Shown piece by piece: positions 52,762-61,268 of a stretch of 64,000 nucleotides of DNA; position 1 is the stretch's first letter; each line of letters opens with the position of its first letter. The stretch is from Flavobacterium eburneipallidum (GTDB lineage Bacteria > Bacteroidota > Bacteroidia > Flavobacteriales > Flavobacteriaceae), in the NCBI RefSeq assembly GCF_027111355.2, contig NZ_CP114291.2, positions 930,001-994,000 of the forward strand. The letters are read 5' to 3'. A program made the position numbers and the translations under genes. The notes beneath the pieces are model-generated. The model made no database searches. It had not been told where the DNA came from and worked only from the letters and a program-made list of their open reading frames with translations.

Positions 52762-54987
52762 ATGAACACTTTTTATCAATTACAAATTACAAATTACAAA
52801 TTACGAAAATCATCTAGCATTTTCAATTTTAGGCATTTTAATTTTTTTTTATTGCCTTTTGCCTTCCTTTTGCCTTTTCTCTCTATTGCTCAAGAAAAAA
52901 CAAAAGACACCACCAAGGTCAACCAACTCGATGAGGTTCTAGTTTCGGCAGTTCGGGTTACTTCAAAAACGCCAGTATCTTTTTCTAACTTGAGTAAAGA
53001 GGAATTAGCCCCACGCAATCTAGGTCAGGACATTCCAACTTTAATGAATTATTTGCCGTCTGTTGTAACTACTTCGGATGCTGGAAATGGAATCGGTTAT
53101 TCAGGAATTCGGGTGCGTGGAAGCGATGCCACTAGAGTCAATGTGACCATCAACGGTATTCCGTACAACGATTCTGAAAGTCAAGGTACATTTTGGGTTA
53201 ATATGCCTGACTTTGCTTCTTCTTTGCAAAGTATTCAGTTGCAACGAGGTGTAGGAACTTCTACTAATGGATCGGGTGCTTTTGGAGCCAGTTTGAACAT
53301 GCTAACCGATACCTATTCCAAGAAAAGTTCGGGCGAAATTTCAAGCTCAATCGGGAGTTTTAATACTAACAAAAACACTGTAAAATTCAGTACTGGTCTA
53401 ATGAACGATCATTTTGAAATAGCAGGACGTTTATCGACTCTAAAATCTGATGGCTATATCGACAGGGCTAGTTCAGACATGAAATCTTATTTTTTACAAG
53501 GAACCTATGTTGCAAAAAACACCTTAATTAAAGCTTTGGCTTTTGGAGGTACACAAAAAACGTATCAGGCCTGGAACGGAATTGATGCTATAACATTAGC
53601 AGATGATAGAACGGCTAATTCAGCAGGAATGTTTACTGACGAAGCTGGAAATCCTCGTTTTTATGACAATGAAACCGATAATTACAATCAAGATCATTAT
53701 CAATTGCATTGGAACGAAAAAGTATCCGATAATTGGAGCACCAATTTAGCTTTTCATTACACCAAAGGAAAAGGGTTTTATGAGAATTATAAAGAAGATG
53801 CGGATATGACGGATTATAATTTGCAAGCCGTTGGAGCTATAACTACAACCGATTTGATTCGTCAAAAATGGTTGGATAATGATTTTTATGGAACGACATT
53901 TTCTGCCAATTACAAAAATGGAAAACTAGATTTTATTTTTGGAGGAGGCTTTAATAAATACGAAGGCGACCATTTTGGTAAAGTAATTTGGGCAAGATAT
54001 GCTTCGCAAACGGAGTTAGGAGATCATTATTACGACGATTTTTCAACCAAAACGGATGGGAATGTTTTTGCCAAAGCCAATTATCAATTGTTGGAAAATT
54101 TAAGTTTGTTTGGTGATTTGCAATACCGAAATGTAACCTACAAAGCCAATAGCTGGGAAACAGGTTTGGTTGACGATAATTTCAATTTTTTCAATCCAAA
54201 GGCTGGACTTACTTTTGATATTAATCCAAATAATGCTTTGTATTTTTCGTATGCCAGAGCCAATCGTGAACCGAATAGAACCGATTATGAAGGAGGAAAT
54301 GTAAAGCCTGAAAAATTGAATGATTTTGAATTAGGTTGGAGATACAAATCAGCTAAATTCCAAGTAAATTCGAACTTGTATTATATGAAATACAAAGATC
54401 AATTGGTTTTAACAGGTGGATTGAATGATGTAGGAAGTCCAATTCGTACCAATAGTGGCGATAGTTATAGATTAGGATTAGAATTGGATGCTACATGGAA
54501 GATATCAGAACAATGGTTTTTACAGCCAAATATTACATTAAGTCAAAACAAAAATAAAGATTTTTATTTTGCTAGAGACGGAGTTTTGCAAAACCTAGGG
54601 GAAACCAATATTGCTTTTTCGCCTAATGTAATTGCAGGAAATCGTTTGACCTTTATGCCAATCAAAAATTTGCAGTTGTCATTGCTGTCTAAATTTGTTG
54701 GCGAGCAATTTATGGGAAATATAGATTCAGAAGTTTCAAAGTTAAAAGACTACTTTGTAAACGATTTGAATGTTTCGTATGAAATTAAACCCAATAAAAT
54801 TTTCAAATCTATTGTGATAACAGCATTATTCAATAATATTTTTGATTTGAAATATGAAAGCAATGGGTATTTTTATACGTATGATGACGATTATTCTAAT
54901 CCTCCAGCTATTACAACTGTTGAAGGGGCGGGTTATTATCCACAAGCAGGAACTAACTTTTTAGCAGGACTTACGCTTAAATTTTAA
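52762..54987 (+). CDS. TonB-dependent outer-membrane receptor, probably for thiamine
   Basis: The 741-residue protein has a plug domain (LDEVLVSAVRVTSKTPVSFSNLSKEEL, GIRVRGSDATRVNVTINGIPYNDSESQGTFWVNMPDF) and a beta-barrel ending in TNFLAGLTLKF with a terminal Phe. The TPP riboswitch upstream makes thiamine or a thiamine derivative the likely ligand. The first 44 residues are odd: codons 5-16 come from tandem AAATTAC repeats, followed by a Phe-rich hydrophobic segment that can serve as the signal peptide (cleavage near SIAQ). A strong terminator follows. Confidence 0.92.
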   Translation: MNTFYQLQITNYKLRKSSSIFNFRHFNFFLLPFAFLLPFLSIAQEKTKDTTKVNQLDEVLVSAVRVTSKTPVSFSNLSKEELAPRNLGQDIPTLMNYLPSVVTTSDAGNGIGYSGIRVRGSDATRVNVTINGIPYNDSESQGTFWVNMPDFASSLQSIQLQRGVGTSTNGSGAFGASLNMLTDTYSKKSSGEISSSIGSFNTNKNTVKFSTGLMNDHFEIAGRLSTLKSDGYIDRASSDMKSYFLQGTYVAKNTLIKALAFGGTQKTYQAWNGIDAITLADDRTANSAGMFTDEAGNPRFYDNETDNYNQDHYQLHWNEKVSDNWSTNLAFHYTKGKGFYENYKEDADMTDYNLQAVGAITTTDLIRQKWLDNDFYGTTFSANYKNGKLDFIFGGGFNKYEGDHFGKVIWARYASQTELGDHYYDDFSTKTDGNVFAKANYQLLENLSLFGDLQYRNVTYKANSWETGLVDDNFNFFNPKAGLTFDINPNNALYFSYARANREPNRTDYEGGNVKPEKLNDFELGWRYKSAKFQVNSNLYYMKYKDQLVLTGGLNDVGSPIRTNSGDSYRLGLELDATWKISEQWFLQPNITLSQNKNKDFYFARDGVLQNLGETNIAFSPNVIAGNRLTFMPIKNLQLSLLSKFVGEQFMGNIDSEVSKLKDYFVNDLNVSYEIKPNKIFKSIVITALFNNIFDLKYESNGYFYTYDDDYSNPPAITTVEGAGYYPQAGTNFLAGLTLKF

Positions 54988-55010
54988 ATTCATTCTTACT
55001 TAAAACGAAA

Positions 55011-55044
55011 AATCCTGATGTTTTGAAGCATCAGGATTTTTTTT
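55011..55044 (+). terminator. Intrinsic terminator after the TonB receptor
   Basis: AATCCTGATG (55011-55020) and CATCAGGATT (55029-55038) form a perfect 10-bp stem with an 8-base loop and an 8-base T-run. A preceding A-rich stretch may allow use for the convergent gene too. Confidence 0.93.
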
Positions 55045-55048
55045 GTTT

Positions 55049-55471
55049 TTAATTATAAATTCGTAGCATTGTTCCGCTTTGTTCCACTCGATATTGTTTC
55101 ATCGGGTATTGTTTGCCAGTACTTTGTCCAGTAAAAAGACTGTATTCTGCATTGTCACAAGGACAAATAACTTTTATGTCACCTTTAGTTAAAGTCATTT
55201 TAGAGCAAGAAGTCAAAGCCTGATTCGGACAAGCAGCATCAAAAGCAACATAACCAGTTCCAGTATTAAAAATAATTATTCCACGAAGACCTTGGCTTTC
55301 ATAAAAAAAAGAACCAGTAGTATAGGTAAGATCAGCATAGGCAGGCAAGCTCAAATTGATGTTAAGACTAAAACTGTAATTAGGCAAGTAAGGATTATTG
55401 TTATTGACTTTATCTGCAGTACAGCCAAAAAGCAAGGGAATTACAAGCAAAAGTAAGAAGTGTTTTTTCAT
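55049..55471 (-). CDS. Rieske-like lipoprotein without histidine ligands
   Basis: The 140-residue protein has a lipobox (LLFGCTAD). Its C-terminal half resembles the Rieske [2Fe-2S] fold: FDAACPNQALTSC, then VICPCDNAEYSLFTGQS and YPMKQYRV. In normal Rieske proteins the motifs are C-x-H and C-x-x-H. Here the positions of both His carry Asn and Asp, so a standard cluster cannot form; a non-cluster role or unusual ligands are possible. The gene stands alone opposite the TonB receptor. Confidence 0.75.
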   Translation of the reverse strand: MKKHFLLLLVIPLLFGCTADKVNNNNPYLPNYSFSLNINLSLPAYADLTYTTGSFFYESQGLRGIIIFNTGTGYVAFDAACPNQALTSCSKMTLTKGDIKVICPCDNAEYSLFTGQSTGKQYPMKQYRVEQSGTMLRIYN

Positions 55472-55573
55472 TATTGAAAATAGGTTAAAAAAAATTATTG
55501 TGACAAATTTAATTTATTTAGCATTCGAATAGATATGTTTAACGTATATTTATAGAATAAATGAAAATAATAC

Positions 55574-55614
55574 TATCTTTGTGGAAAGAAATCCCGTCCT
55601 GATGGGATTTTTTC
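55574..55614 (+). promoter_or_regulatory. greA promoter -7 box followed by terminator-like leader hairpin
   Basis: TATCTTTG (55574-55581) matches the Bacteroidetes -7 box; I see no good -33 TTG. A hairpin AAATCCC (55589-55595)/GGGATTT (55604-55610) with a T6 run lies only a few bases after the expected transcription start and 24 bases before the greA start codon. It looks like an attenuator or early terminator in the leader. Confidence 0.55.
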
Positions 55615-55637
55615 TATTTTATATAAACAACGAAGTT

Positions 55638-56114
55638 ATGAGTGCAGTATCCTATTACACAGCAGAAGGATTAAAAAAATTAAGAGAAGAATTAGACTAT
55701 CTAAAAAGTGTGATGCGCCCAAAGGCATCCGCAGATATAGCAGAAGCAAGAGATAAAGGCGATTTGTCTGAAAATGCCGAGTACGACGCAGCCAAAGAAG
55801 CCCAAGGAATGTTGGAAATGAGAATTGCCAAACTGGAAGAAATACATTCTAACGCCAGATTGATTGACGAAACCCATTTAGATGTTTCTAAAGTATTAGT
55901 TTTATCCAATGTAAAAATTAAGAATCAAGCTAATGGAATGGAATTGAAATACACCCTTGTTGCTGAAAGTGAAGCCGATCTTAAAACAGGTAAGATTTCT
56001 GTAACCTCACCAATTGGTAGAGGTTTACTAGGGAAATCTGTTGGCGAAGTGGCTGAAATTACCGTGCCAAATGGTGTCTTGAAATTTGAAATATTAGAAA
56101 TTTCTAGAGATTAA
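55638..56114 (+). CDS. greA: Transcription elongation factor GreA
   Basis: The chosen ATG at 55638 gives a 158-residue protein (MSAVSYYTAEGLKKLREEL), the standard length of GreA. It has the N-terminal coiled coil with EARDKGDLSENAEYDAAKEAQ, whose acidic tip residues enter the RNA polymerase secondary channel, and the C-terminal FKBP-like domain (SPIGRGLLGKSVGEVAEI). It rescues backtracked polymerase by stimulating transcript cleavage. An upstream in-frame TTG would add leader residues that are not family-like. Confidence 0.96.
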   Translation: MSAVSYYTAEGLKKLREELDYLKSVMRPKASADIAEARDKGDLSENAEYDAAKEAQGMLEMRIAKLEEIHSNARLIDETHLDVSKVLVLSNVKIKNQANGMELKYTLVAESEADLKTGKISVTSPIGRGLLGKSVGEVAEITVPNGVLKFEILEISRD

Positions 56115-56132
56115 TTTTTTTGAAGAGTTAGA

Positions 56133-56185
56133 AAAATTGTTTAAAGGTTTAAGTTGTTTAAGAATTTAAACCTTTAAACAATTTT
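56133..56185. repeat. Perfect 20-bp inverted repeat between greA and the HIT gene
   Basis: Arms at 56133-56152 and 56166-56185 are perfect inverse complements containing GTTTAAAGG and CCTTTAAAC, with a 13-base spacer holding another GTTTAAG. It is of the same kind as the other word-repeat palindromes here. Confidence 0.8.
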
Positions 56186-56209
56186 AAACAAAATAATGAA
56201 CGCATTAAA

Positions 56210-56596
56210 ATGACCATTTTTACCAAAATAATAAACGGAGAAATTCCTTGCTACAAAATAGCTGAGGACGAAAATTTCTTTGCTTTTTTGGATATTAATC
56301 CTAATACCAAAGGACATACTTTATGTATTCCGAAACAGGAAACAGACCAATTATTCGATTTGGACGATGAGGTTTATTTAGGCTTAATGCAGTTTTCCAA
56401 AAAAATAGCAGCTGCTATCCAAAAAACCGTTCCTTGCAATAGAGTAGGCTTGACCGTTGTTGGTCTCGAAGTGCCTCATGCTCATGTTCATTTGATTCCT
56501 CTCAACGAAATGGACGATATGCGTTTTCTGAAAAAAGTTTCTATGGAAAAAGAAGAATTTGAAGCTTTGGCCAAAAGTATTCAAGCTAATTTGTAA
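56210..56596 (+). CDS. HIT-family nucleotide-binding protein
   Basis: The 128-residue protein has FTKIINGEIPCYKIAEDE, FLDINPNTKGHTLCIPK and the histidine triad PHAHVHLIPL. HINT-type proteins hydrolyse nucleoside phosphoramidates and adenylated compounds. It lies about 95 bases after greA in the same direction. Confidence 0.95.
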   Translation: MTIFTKIINGEIPCYKIAEDENFFAFLDINPNTKGHTLCIPKQETDQLFDLDDEVYLGLMQFSKKIAAAIQKTVPCNRVGLTVVGLEVPHAHVHLIPLNEMDDMRFLKKVSMEKEEFEALAKSIQANL

Positions 56597-56636
56597 TAAA
56601 AAAGAAGTCCTGAAATTTCATTTATACTCCTCTTTT

Positions 56637-57785
56637 TTATTCAATTTTCTTAAAACTCACTTGCATTGTTGTTCCTTTTCCAATTTCGGAATGCAAGACT
56701 TTAATTTTTCCTTTGTGGTATTCTTCGACAATCCTTTTGGTTAAAGAAAGTCCTAATCCCCAGCCTCTTTTTTTGGTCGTAAATCCAGGTTCAAAAACGG
56801 TTTTGAACTCGTTTTTTGGAATTCCTTTTCCAGAATCAGAAATATTTATTTTTACCAAATCGCCTTCTTGGGTAATTTCCAAATCCAAATTTCCTTTACC
56901 TTTCATGGCATCAATGGCATTTTTTACGAGATTTTCAATAGTCCAACTGTGTAAAGTGGGGTTCATCAAAACCGTAATTGGAACATTTGGTGCACGAAAA
57001 GAAAATGTTACCTGTTTAGAAAATCGAGATTGTAGATAGTCATACGATTGTTGGGTTTCTTCAATAATATCTTTGTTTTCCAGTTTGGGTTCCGAACCTA
57101 TTTTCGAAAAGCGTTCCGTGATGGTTTGTAGTCGCTCAATATCTTTTTCAATTTCCACAATAGTACTTTCGTCCACATCATCGGCTTTTAGGATTTCGAC
57201 CCAACCAATTAACGAAGAAAGAGGTGTCCCAATTTGATGTGCTGTTTCCTTTGCCATTCCTGCCCAAAGTTTGTTTTGAGTCGCCATTTTAGTACTTCTA
57301 TAAAAATTATATACCAAGCCAGCAAATAGTACAATGATGAGTACCAGAGCAATGGGGTAATACTTTAATTTGTTGAGCAAAGCCGAGTTGCCGTAATATA
57401 ATTTCTGAAATTTTCCGGGAACATATTCAATTACGATGGGTTCATTTTCATTTTTTAAACCTGATAAAAAGGAATTCGCTCTTTTATTGTCGGTAGTAAT
57501 TTCTTCGTCAATATTTACTGTGTTGATAATGCTATCGTTCTCGGTCAGTATTATTGGAATGGTGGTGTTGTTTTTAAAAATCTCCAGCGGAAGTTCCAAA
57601 TCGGTATTTTCTCCTGCATTGATTAATGTTTTTTGCGCATTGGCCCAAAGATTCATTTTCAGTCGTTCTTCTTGTTTGAAAATTTGGAAAAAAGTATAAG
57701 TGTTCCAAAGAATTAAGGAAATAATAAAAAAAGAAATAAAAACGATAATCCAACGGCTGGTGTTTCTACTTTTAGAAAACTGCAT
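56637..57785 (-). CDS. Membrane sensor histidine kinase
   Basis: The 382-residue protein has two membrane segments (about 10-32 and 140-162) around a periplasmic domain of some 105 residues. It then has a dimerisation domain with the phospho-acceptor H183 in ETAHQIGTPLSSLIGW, an N box NLVKNAIDAM, and G boxes DSGKGIPKNEF and GWGLGLSLTKRI. The His box is of the HQIGTPL variety common in Bacteroidetes. No response regulator is adjacent, so it is an orphan kinase in this window. Signal unknown. Confidence 0.93.
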   Translation of the reverse strand: MQFSKSRNTSRWIIVFISFFIISLILWNTYTFFQIFKQEERLKMNLWANAQKTLINAGENTDLELPLEIFKNNTTIPIILTENDSIINTVNIDEEITTDNKRANSFLSGLKNENEPIVIEYVPGKFQKLYYGNSALLNKLKYYPIALVLIIVLFAGLVYNFYRSTKMATQNKLWAGMAKETAHQIGTPLSSLIGWVEILKADDVDESTIVEIEKDIERLQTITERFSKIGSEPKLENKDIIEETQQSYDYLQSRFSKQVTFSFRAPNVPITVLMNPTLHSWTIENLVKNAIDAMKGKGNLDLEITQEGDLVKINISDSGKGIPKNEFKTVFEPGFTTKKRGWGLGLSLTKRIVEEYHKGKIKVLHSEIGKGTTMQVSFKKIE

Positions 57786-57932
57786 ACTATTACTTTTTGA
57801 GGCATAAATATAACGAAATAATTCGATTCTTATTTTCTAGACTTGGTTTAGACTTTGAAAATTATGATTTTTAGTGAATTGAAAAACTTTTAGAATAGGA
57901 TGATTTTTGATGAATTTGACTCTATTAATTGT

Positions 57933-57963
57933 TTGTCTGCTAATGAAGAAAATGATATATTTG
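57933..57963 (+). promoter_or_regulatory. Bacteroidetes-type promoter of the DUF3127 gene
   Basis: TTG (57933-57935), a 20-base spacer and TATATTTG (57956-57963) match the consensus well. The start codon follows 103 bases downstream, giving a long AT-rich leader. Confidence 0.75.
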
Positions 57964-58066
57964 TAAACCAAAATTTTCTGAAAAGGAAGTTTTTGTTTTT
58001 ATTAAGTGTGCTTATTATCAATAAAATAGAAACAGAATAACAACAATATAAATAAATTAAATTAAG

Positions 58067-58447
58067 ATGGAAGTTACAGGAAAAATTAAAATGATTGATC
58101 AAACCAAAGAAGTTGGTTCGGCAGGTTTCAAAAAAAGAGATATTGTTGTAACAACAGATGAACAATATCCACAGCATATTTTAGTTCAGTTTGTTCAAGA
58201 CAAATGTGAATTATTGAATAATTATCAAGTAGGAGAAGCCGTAAAAATTGATATTAATTTAAGAGGTCGAGAATGGACTAATAATCAAGGTGAAGTTGTT
58301 TATTTCAATACCATCCAAGGTTGGAGAATTGCAAAATTACAAGCTGAAGCTCCAGTTCAACAAGCGCCACCACCAATGCCTGCAGCTGCTGCATTTCCAC
58401 CAGCAACAAGTATTAACGAAGAAGAACCAGACGATTTGCCATTCTAA
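58067..58447 (+). CDS. DUF3127 protein, SSB-like
   Basis: The 126-residue protein has an OB-fold-like DUF3127 domain (about 1-95; VTGKIKMIDQTKEVGSAGFKKRDIVVTT, VKIDINLRGREWTNNQGEVVYFNTIQGWRI), a Pro/Ala-rich linker and the acidic tail EEEPDDLPF. That tail strongly resembles the C-terminal DDIPF protein-docking tip of single-stranded DNA-binding proteins. A role in binding single-stranded nucleic acid and recruiting partners is inferred. A terminator follows immediately. Confidence 0.88.
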   Translation: MEVTGKIKMIDQTKEVGSAGFKKRDIVVTTDEQYPQHILVQFVQDKCELLNNYQVGEAVKIDINLRGREWTNNQGEVVYFNTIQGWRIAKLQAEAPVQQAPPPMPAAAAFPPATSINEEEPDDLPF

Positions 58448-58460
58448 ATAAAACAAAAAA

Positions 58461-58485
58461 GCCTTGAGAAATCAAGGTTTTTTTT
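58461..58485 (+). terminator. Intrinsic terminator between convergent genes
   Basis: CCTTGA GAAA TCAAGG stem with an 8-base T-run on the right and an A-run on the left, so it can work in both directions for the DUF3127 and PAP2 genes. Confidence 0.88.
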
Positions 58486-58499
58486 GGTCTTTGTCCAAA

Positions 58500-59237
58500 T
58501 TAATTTAGTTGAATCAAGGCTCCCATTCCTATCTGACTTCCAATTTGGGGATAAACAAAAGCCGTTGTTTTTTTCTTTTTTCCTATTGATAATGATTTGA
58601 AAGGTTGCCAATACGAAACAATCAATCCAGAAGCCAATCCTATTCCCGCACCAGCAAGAACATCGGAGGTATAATGCTTGTTATTAGCAATTCGGAGAAT
58701 TCCAGTAGCTGTTGCAAACAAAAAACCACTACTTGCATACCATAGATTAGAATCTTTATACTCGTAGTATAGTAGCGACGCATTGGTGAAAGCCACTGTA
58801 GTATGTCCAGATGGAAAACTTAAATTGTCCGATTGATCGGGTCTTTGTTCCTTAAAACTGCGTTTCAAAATTTCAGTTACAGATACTGCCATGACATTGG
58901 CAATAAAAATATTGATAGTTTGGTGCTGAAAATCATTTTTCGGTTTTAATCCCATTTTTTTACCAAAATAAATTTGTGCAACAGGGACAAACGGTAGTAT
59001 ATCATCCGCATTGGTGTGAAAATTTTTTCCAAAAGTTGAATTGGTTTTGGATTGCAAATCGTCATTAAGAGCCGAATTTAAAATTAATGTTCCAGCTGTT
59101 ACCAGAGCAACTGGAGCTATAAATTGTTTGAATTTAATAGTGTCTTGTTTTTTAAATAATGCAATCGAATCTTTGGATTGAGCATTTCCGAAGAAAACCA
59201 TTGTAAAAAAAAATAGTGTTGAGAGTTTGATCTTCAC
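58500..59237 (-). CDS. PAP2-family membrane phosphatase
   Basis: The 245-residue protein has a signal-like N-terminus (MKIKLSTLFFFTMVFFGNAQ) and the three phosphatase motifs in order: KRSFKEQRP, FPSGHTTVAF and RIANNKHYTSDVLAG. The family removes phosphate from lipids such as phosphatidic acid or undecaprenyl diphosphate. It is probably periplasmic-facing. A 13-bp inverted repeat containing TACTTTTG lies about 30 bases upstream. Confidence 0.92.
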   Translation of the reverse strand: MKIKLSTLFFFTMVFFGNAQSKDSIALFKKQDTIKFKQFIAPVALVTAGTLILNSALNDDLQSKTNSTFGKNFHTNADDILPFVPVAQIYFGKKMGLKPKNDFQHQTINIFIANVMAVSVTEILKRSFKEQRPDQSDNLSFPSGHTTVAFTNASLLYYEYKDSNLWYASSGFLFATATGILRIANNKHYTSDVLAGAGIGLASGLIVSYWQPFKSLSIGKKKKTTAFVYPQIGSQIGMGALIQLN

Positions 59238-59265
59238 AGTTTTTAGAAAAGTTTTAGGTGTGAAA

Positions 59266-59303
59266 CAAAAGTATAAATTAGCCTTTTCAAATTTATACTT
59301 TTG
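59266..59303. promoter_or_regulatory. 13-bp perfect inverted repeat with mirror-image -7-like boxes
   Basis: CAAAAGTATAAAT (59266-59278) and ATTTATACTTTTG (59291-59303) are perfect inverse complements. The left arm read on the - strand gives TACTTTTG, a fair -7 box for the PAP2 gene; the right arm gives the same on the + strand, where no gene starts. Confidence 0.5.
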
Positions 59304-59356
59304 TTTTAAAACTGTGAGTATTTTATCTAAAGAATTATTCTTGATTGAGATTGTTG

Positions 59357-60361
59357 TTATTTTACTTTAATAACCACTTTTCCTTTTGAACGACCAGTTT
59401 CAACGTATGACAATGCTTCGTTAGTTTGCTCAAACGGAAATATTTTATCAACAACAGGCTTGATAATCCCTGCTTCTATTAGTTTTGTTATTTCGTTCAA
59501 TTGAGTTCCTTCGGCTCTCATAAACAAAAATTTAAAAGATATGTTTTGCTTTTTTGCTTTACTTCTTGCGCTATAACTTAACAGTTTAATGACCATTTTC
59601 AAAGCCCAAGGTAAACCTAATTTTGCTGCAAATTCAGGTGTTGGTGGCCCTACTAGAGAGATTAATTGCCCACCAGATTTTAGAACTCGTAATGATTTTT
59701 CAAGAATTTTTGAATCTCGATTACTATGTAATACCAAATCGTAATCTTTCAATTTGGTTTCAAAATCTTCGGTTTTATAGTCGATAATTAAGTCGGCTCC
59801 AAGGCTTTTTACCAAATCAATATTTCTTGAACTGGTAGTTGTGGCAACAAAAGCACCTAAATGTTTGGCTAATTGAATGGCAAATGTACCCACGCCACCC
59901 GAACCTGCTTGAATAAAAACTTTTTGTCCTTTTTTTACCTTACCTATTTCAATAAGAGCTTGCCAAGAAGTTAAACCAACTAAAGGAATGGAACTAGCTT
60001 CTTCCATCGAAAGGTTTTTGGGTTTCAAAGCTACATCTTTCTCATGAACTGAAATGTATTCAGCAAATGTACCAATGCGATGATCAGATACACGAGAATA
60101 TACTTCATCACCTACCTTGAATTTACTAACTTTTGATCCTACTTTTTTGATAATTCCAGCCATATCATGCCCGTTGACAAATGGTGGCTTGTAAGGTAAA
60201 AACAATTTGAATTCACCATTTCTAATAAGTGAATCCAACAAATTGATACCTGCAGAATGAATTTCTACCAATACATCATTTTCATTTACTGTTGGTTCTA
60301 TCCAGTCTGTTAGTTGTAATTTTTCTTTTTTGCTGTATTTTTTTACGATGAATGCTTTCAT
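59357..60361 (-). CDS. Zinc-free MDR-type NADPH:quinone oxidoreductase-like protein
   Basis: The 334-residue protein is a medium-chain dehydrogenase/reductase: VEIHSAGINLLDSLIRNGEF, GHDMAGIIKKVGSKVSKFKVGDEVYS, and the NADPH-binding QAGSGGVGTFAIQLAKHLGA. Zinc-binding Cys/His are lacking, as in quinone oxidoreductases. It follows the SDR gene by five bases and is divergent from an HxlR regulator gene, a layout known for quinone/aldehyde stress defence. Substrate not certain. Confidence 0.92.
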   Translation of the reverse strand: MKAFIVKKYSKKEKLQLTDWIEPTVNENDVLVEIHSAGINLLDSLIRNGEFKLFLPYKPPFVNGHDMAGIIKKVGSKVSKFKVGDEVYSRVSDHRIGTFAEYISVHEKDVALKPKNLSMEEASSIPLVGLTSWQALIEIGKVKKGQKVFIQAGSGGVGTFAIQLAKHLGAFVATTTSSRNIDLVKSLGADLIIDYKTEDFETKLKDYDLVLHSNRDSKILEKSLRVLKSGGQLISLVGPPTPEFAAKLGLPWALKMVIKLLSYSARSKAKKQNISFKFLFMRAEGTQLNEITKLIEAGIIKPVVDKIFPFEQTNEALSYVETGRSKGKVVIKVK

Positions 60362-60366
60362 GGTTT

Positions 60367-61167
60367 TTAAAATTGATTTAATTTTTTAAGCACATTTTTT
60401 TCTAATATTCCATAGGCAAAGTGTTGCAAGTTAATTAATGCAGAGGTGCCTTTGCCAATAATATTCCTGAATTTAGGTTTTTCTGTTTGTACTACCTCAA
60501 GCACTTTTTTTGCTACCATTGCAGGGTCTTCTGCTTTATCTGCCAAGTCATTTGAAAATCCTTGAATTTTTTTTCTCAATGTATTATAATCTTCAATTTT
60601 GTTTGTAGGTGATGAAGAATTATCTAAAATGCTGGTTTTGAAAGCGGCTGGTTCAATCATGGCAACCTTAATATTGAATCCATTTAATTCATAACGCAAT
60701 GCCTTAAAATATCCTTCAAGTGCATGTTTAGAAGCCGCATAATAAGCTGTATTTGCAAAGGCTACCAAACCAATAATAGACCCAACAGTTATTACTTTAC
60801 CCGATTTTTGTTTTCTAAAATGAGGTAGTATTGTATTGGTAACTTTTATCGTACCCCAAAAATTAGTTTCTAATTGTTGTCTTCCCAATTCAATCGGGGT
60901 TTCTTCTGCAATTCCCGAGACCAAAAATCCTGCATTATTGATAAGAATATCCAATTGGTTTACTTCCTTAAAAACTCTATCGGGCAGACTCTTTATAGAG
61001 TCTTCAGAATCTAAATCCAAAGATATTAGTTTGAAAGGTAATTTTGACGCATACTTTTCTGGATTTCTACTTGTACCAATTACATTATAACCTTGTTTGT
61101 GTAACTCATTTGCAATCAGTAAACCAAACCCCGAAGACGCTCCTGTTACTAAAATATTTTGCTTCAT
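60367..61167 (-). CDS. Short-chain dehydrogenase/reductase
   Basis: The 266-residue protein has the classical SDR features: TGASSGFGLLIA at the N-terminus, DILINNAG, and the catalytic Y-x-x-x-K in YYAASKHALEGYFKALRYEL. It is the first gene of the two-gene redox operon and is controlled by the promoter/operator at 61202-61247. Confidence 0.94.
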   Translation of the reverse strand: MKQNILVTGASSGFGLLIANELHKQGYNVIGTSRNPEKYASKLPFKLISLDLDSEDSIKSLPDRVFKEVNQLDILINNAGFLVSGIAEETPIELGRQQLETNFWGTIKVTNTILPHFRKQKSGKVITVGSIIGLVAFANTAYYAASKHALEGYFKALRYELNGFNIKVAMIEPAAFKTSILDNSSSPTNKIEDYNTLRKKIQGFSNDLADKAEDPAMVAKKVLEVVQTEKPKFRNIIGKGTSALINLQHFAYGILEKNVLKKLNQF

Positions 61168-61201
61168 TTTATTTGTATTAAAGAATTAATTTATACATTT
61201 G

Positions 61202-61247
61202 CTTGCATATTGCAAGTGCAAATATATAAATTACTTTCAAAACGCAA
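61202..61247 (-). promoter_or_regulatory. SDR operon promoter with overlapping HxlR operator
   Basis: On the - strand TTG (61247-61245), an 18-base spacer and TATATTTG (61226-61219) form a good promoter. CTTGCA TAT TGCAAG (61202-61216) is a perfect palindrome just downstream of the -7 box, and its GCAAGTG end is repeated at 61244-61250 over the -33 box, 32 bases away. Binding of the divergent HxlR protein here would block transcription. Confidence 0.7.
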
Positions 61248-61268
61248 GTGATTTTTAAAATAATTTTT

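Noticed and set aside
57890..58177. Open frame of 95 codons on the - strand before the DUF3127 gene
   Set aside because: It overlaps the promoter and start of a well-supported gene, has no family-like pattern and reads AT-rich leader DNA.
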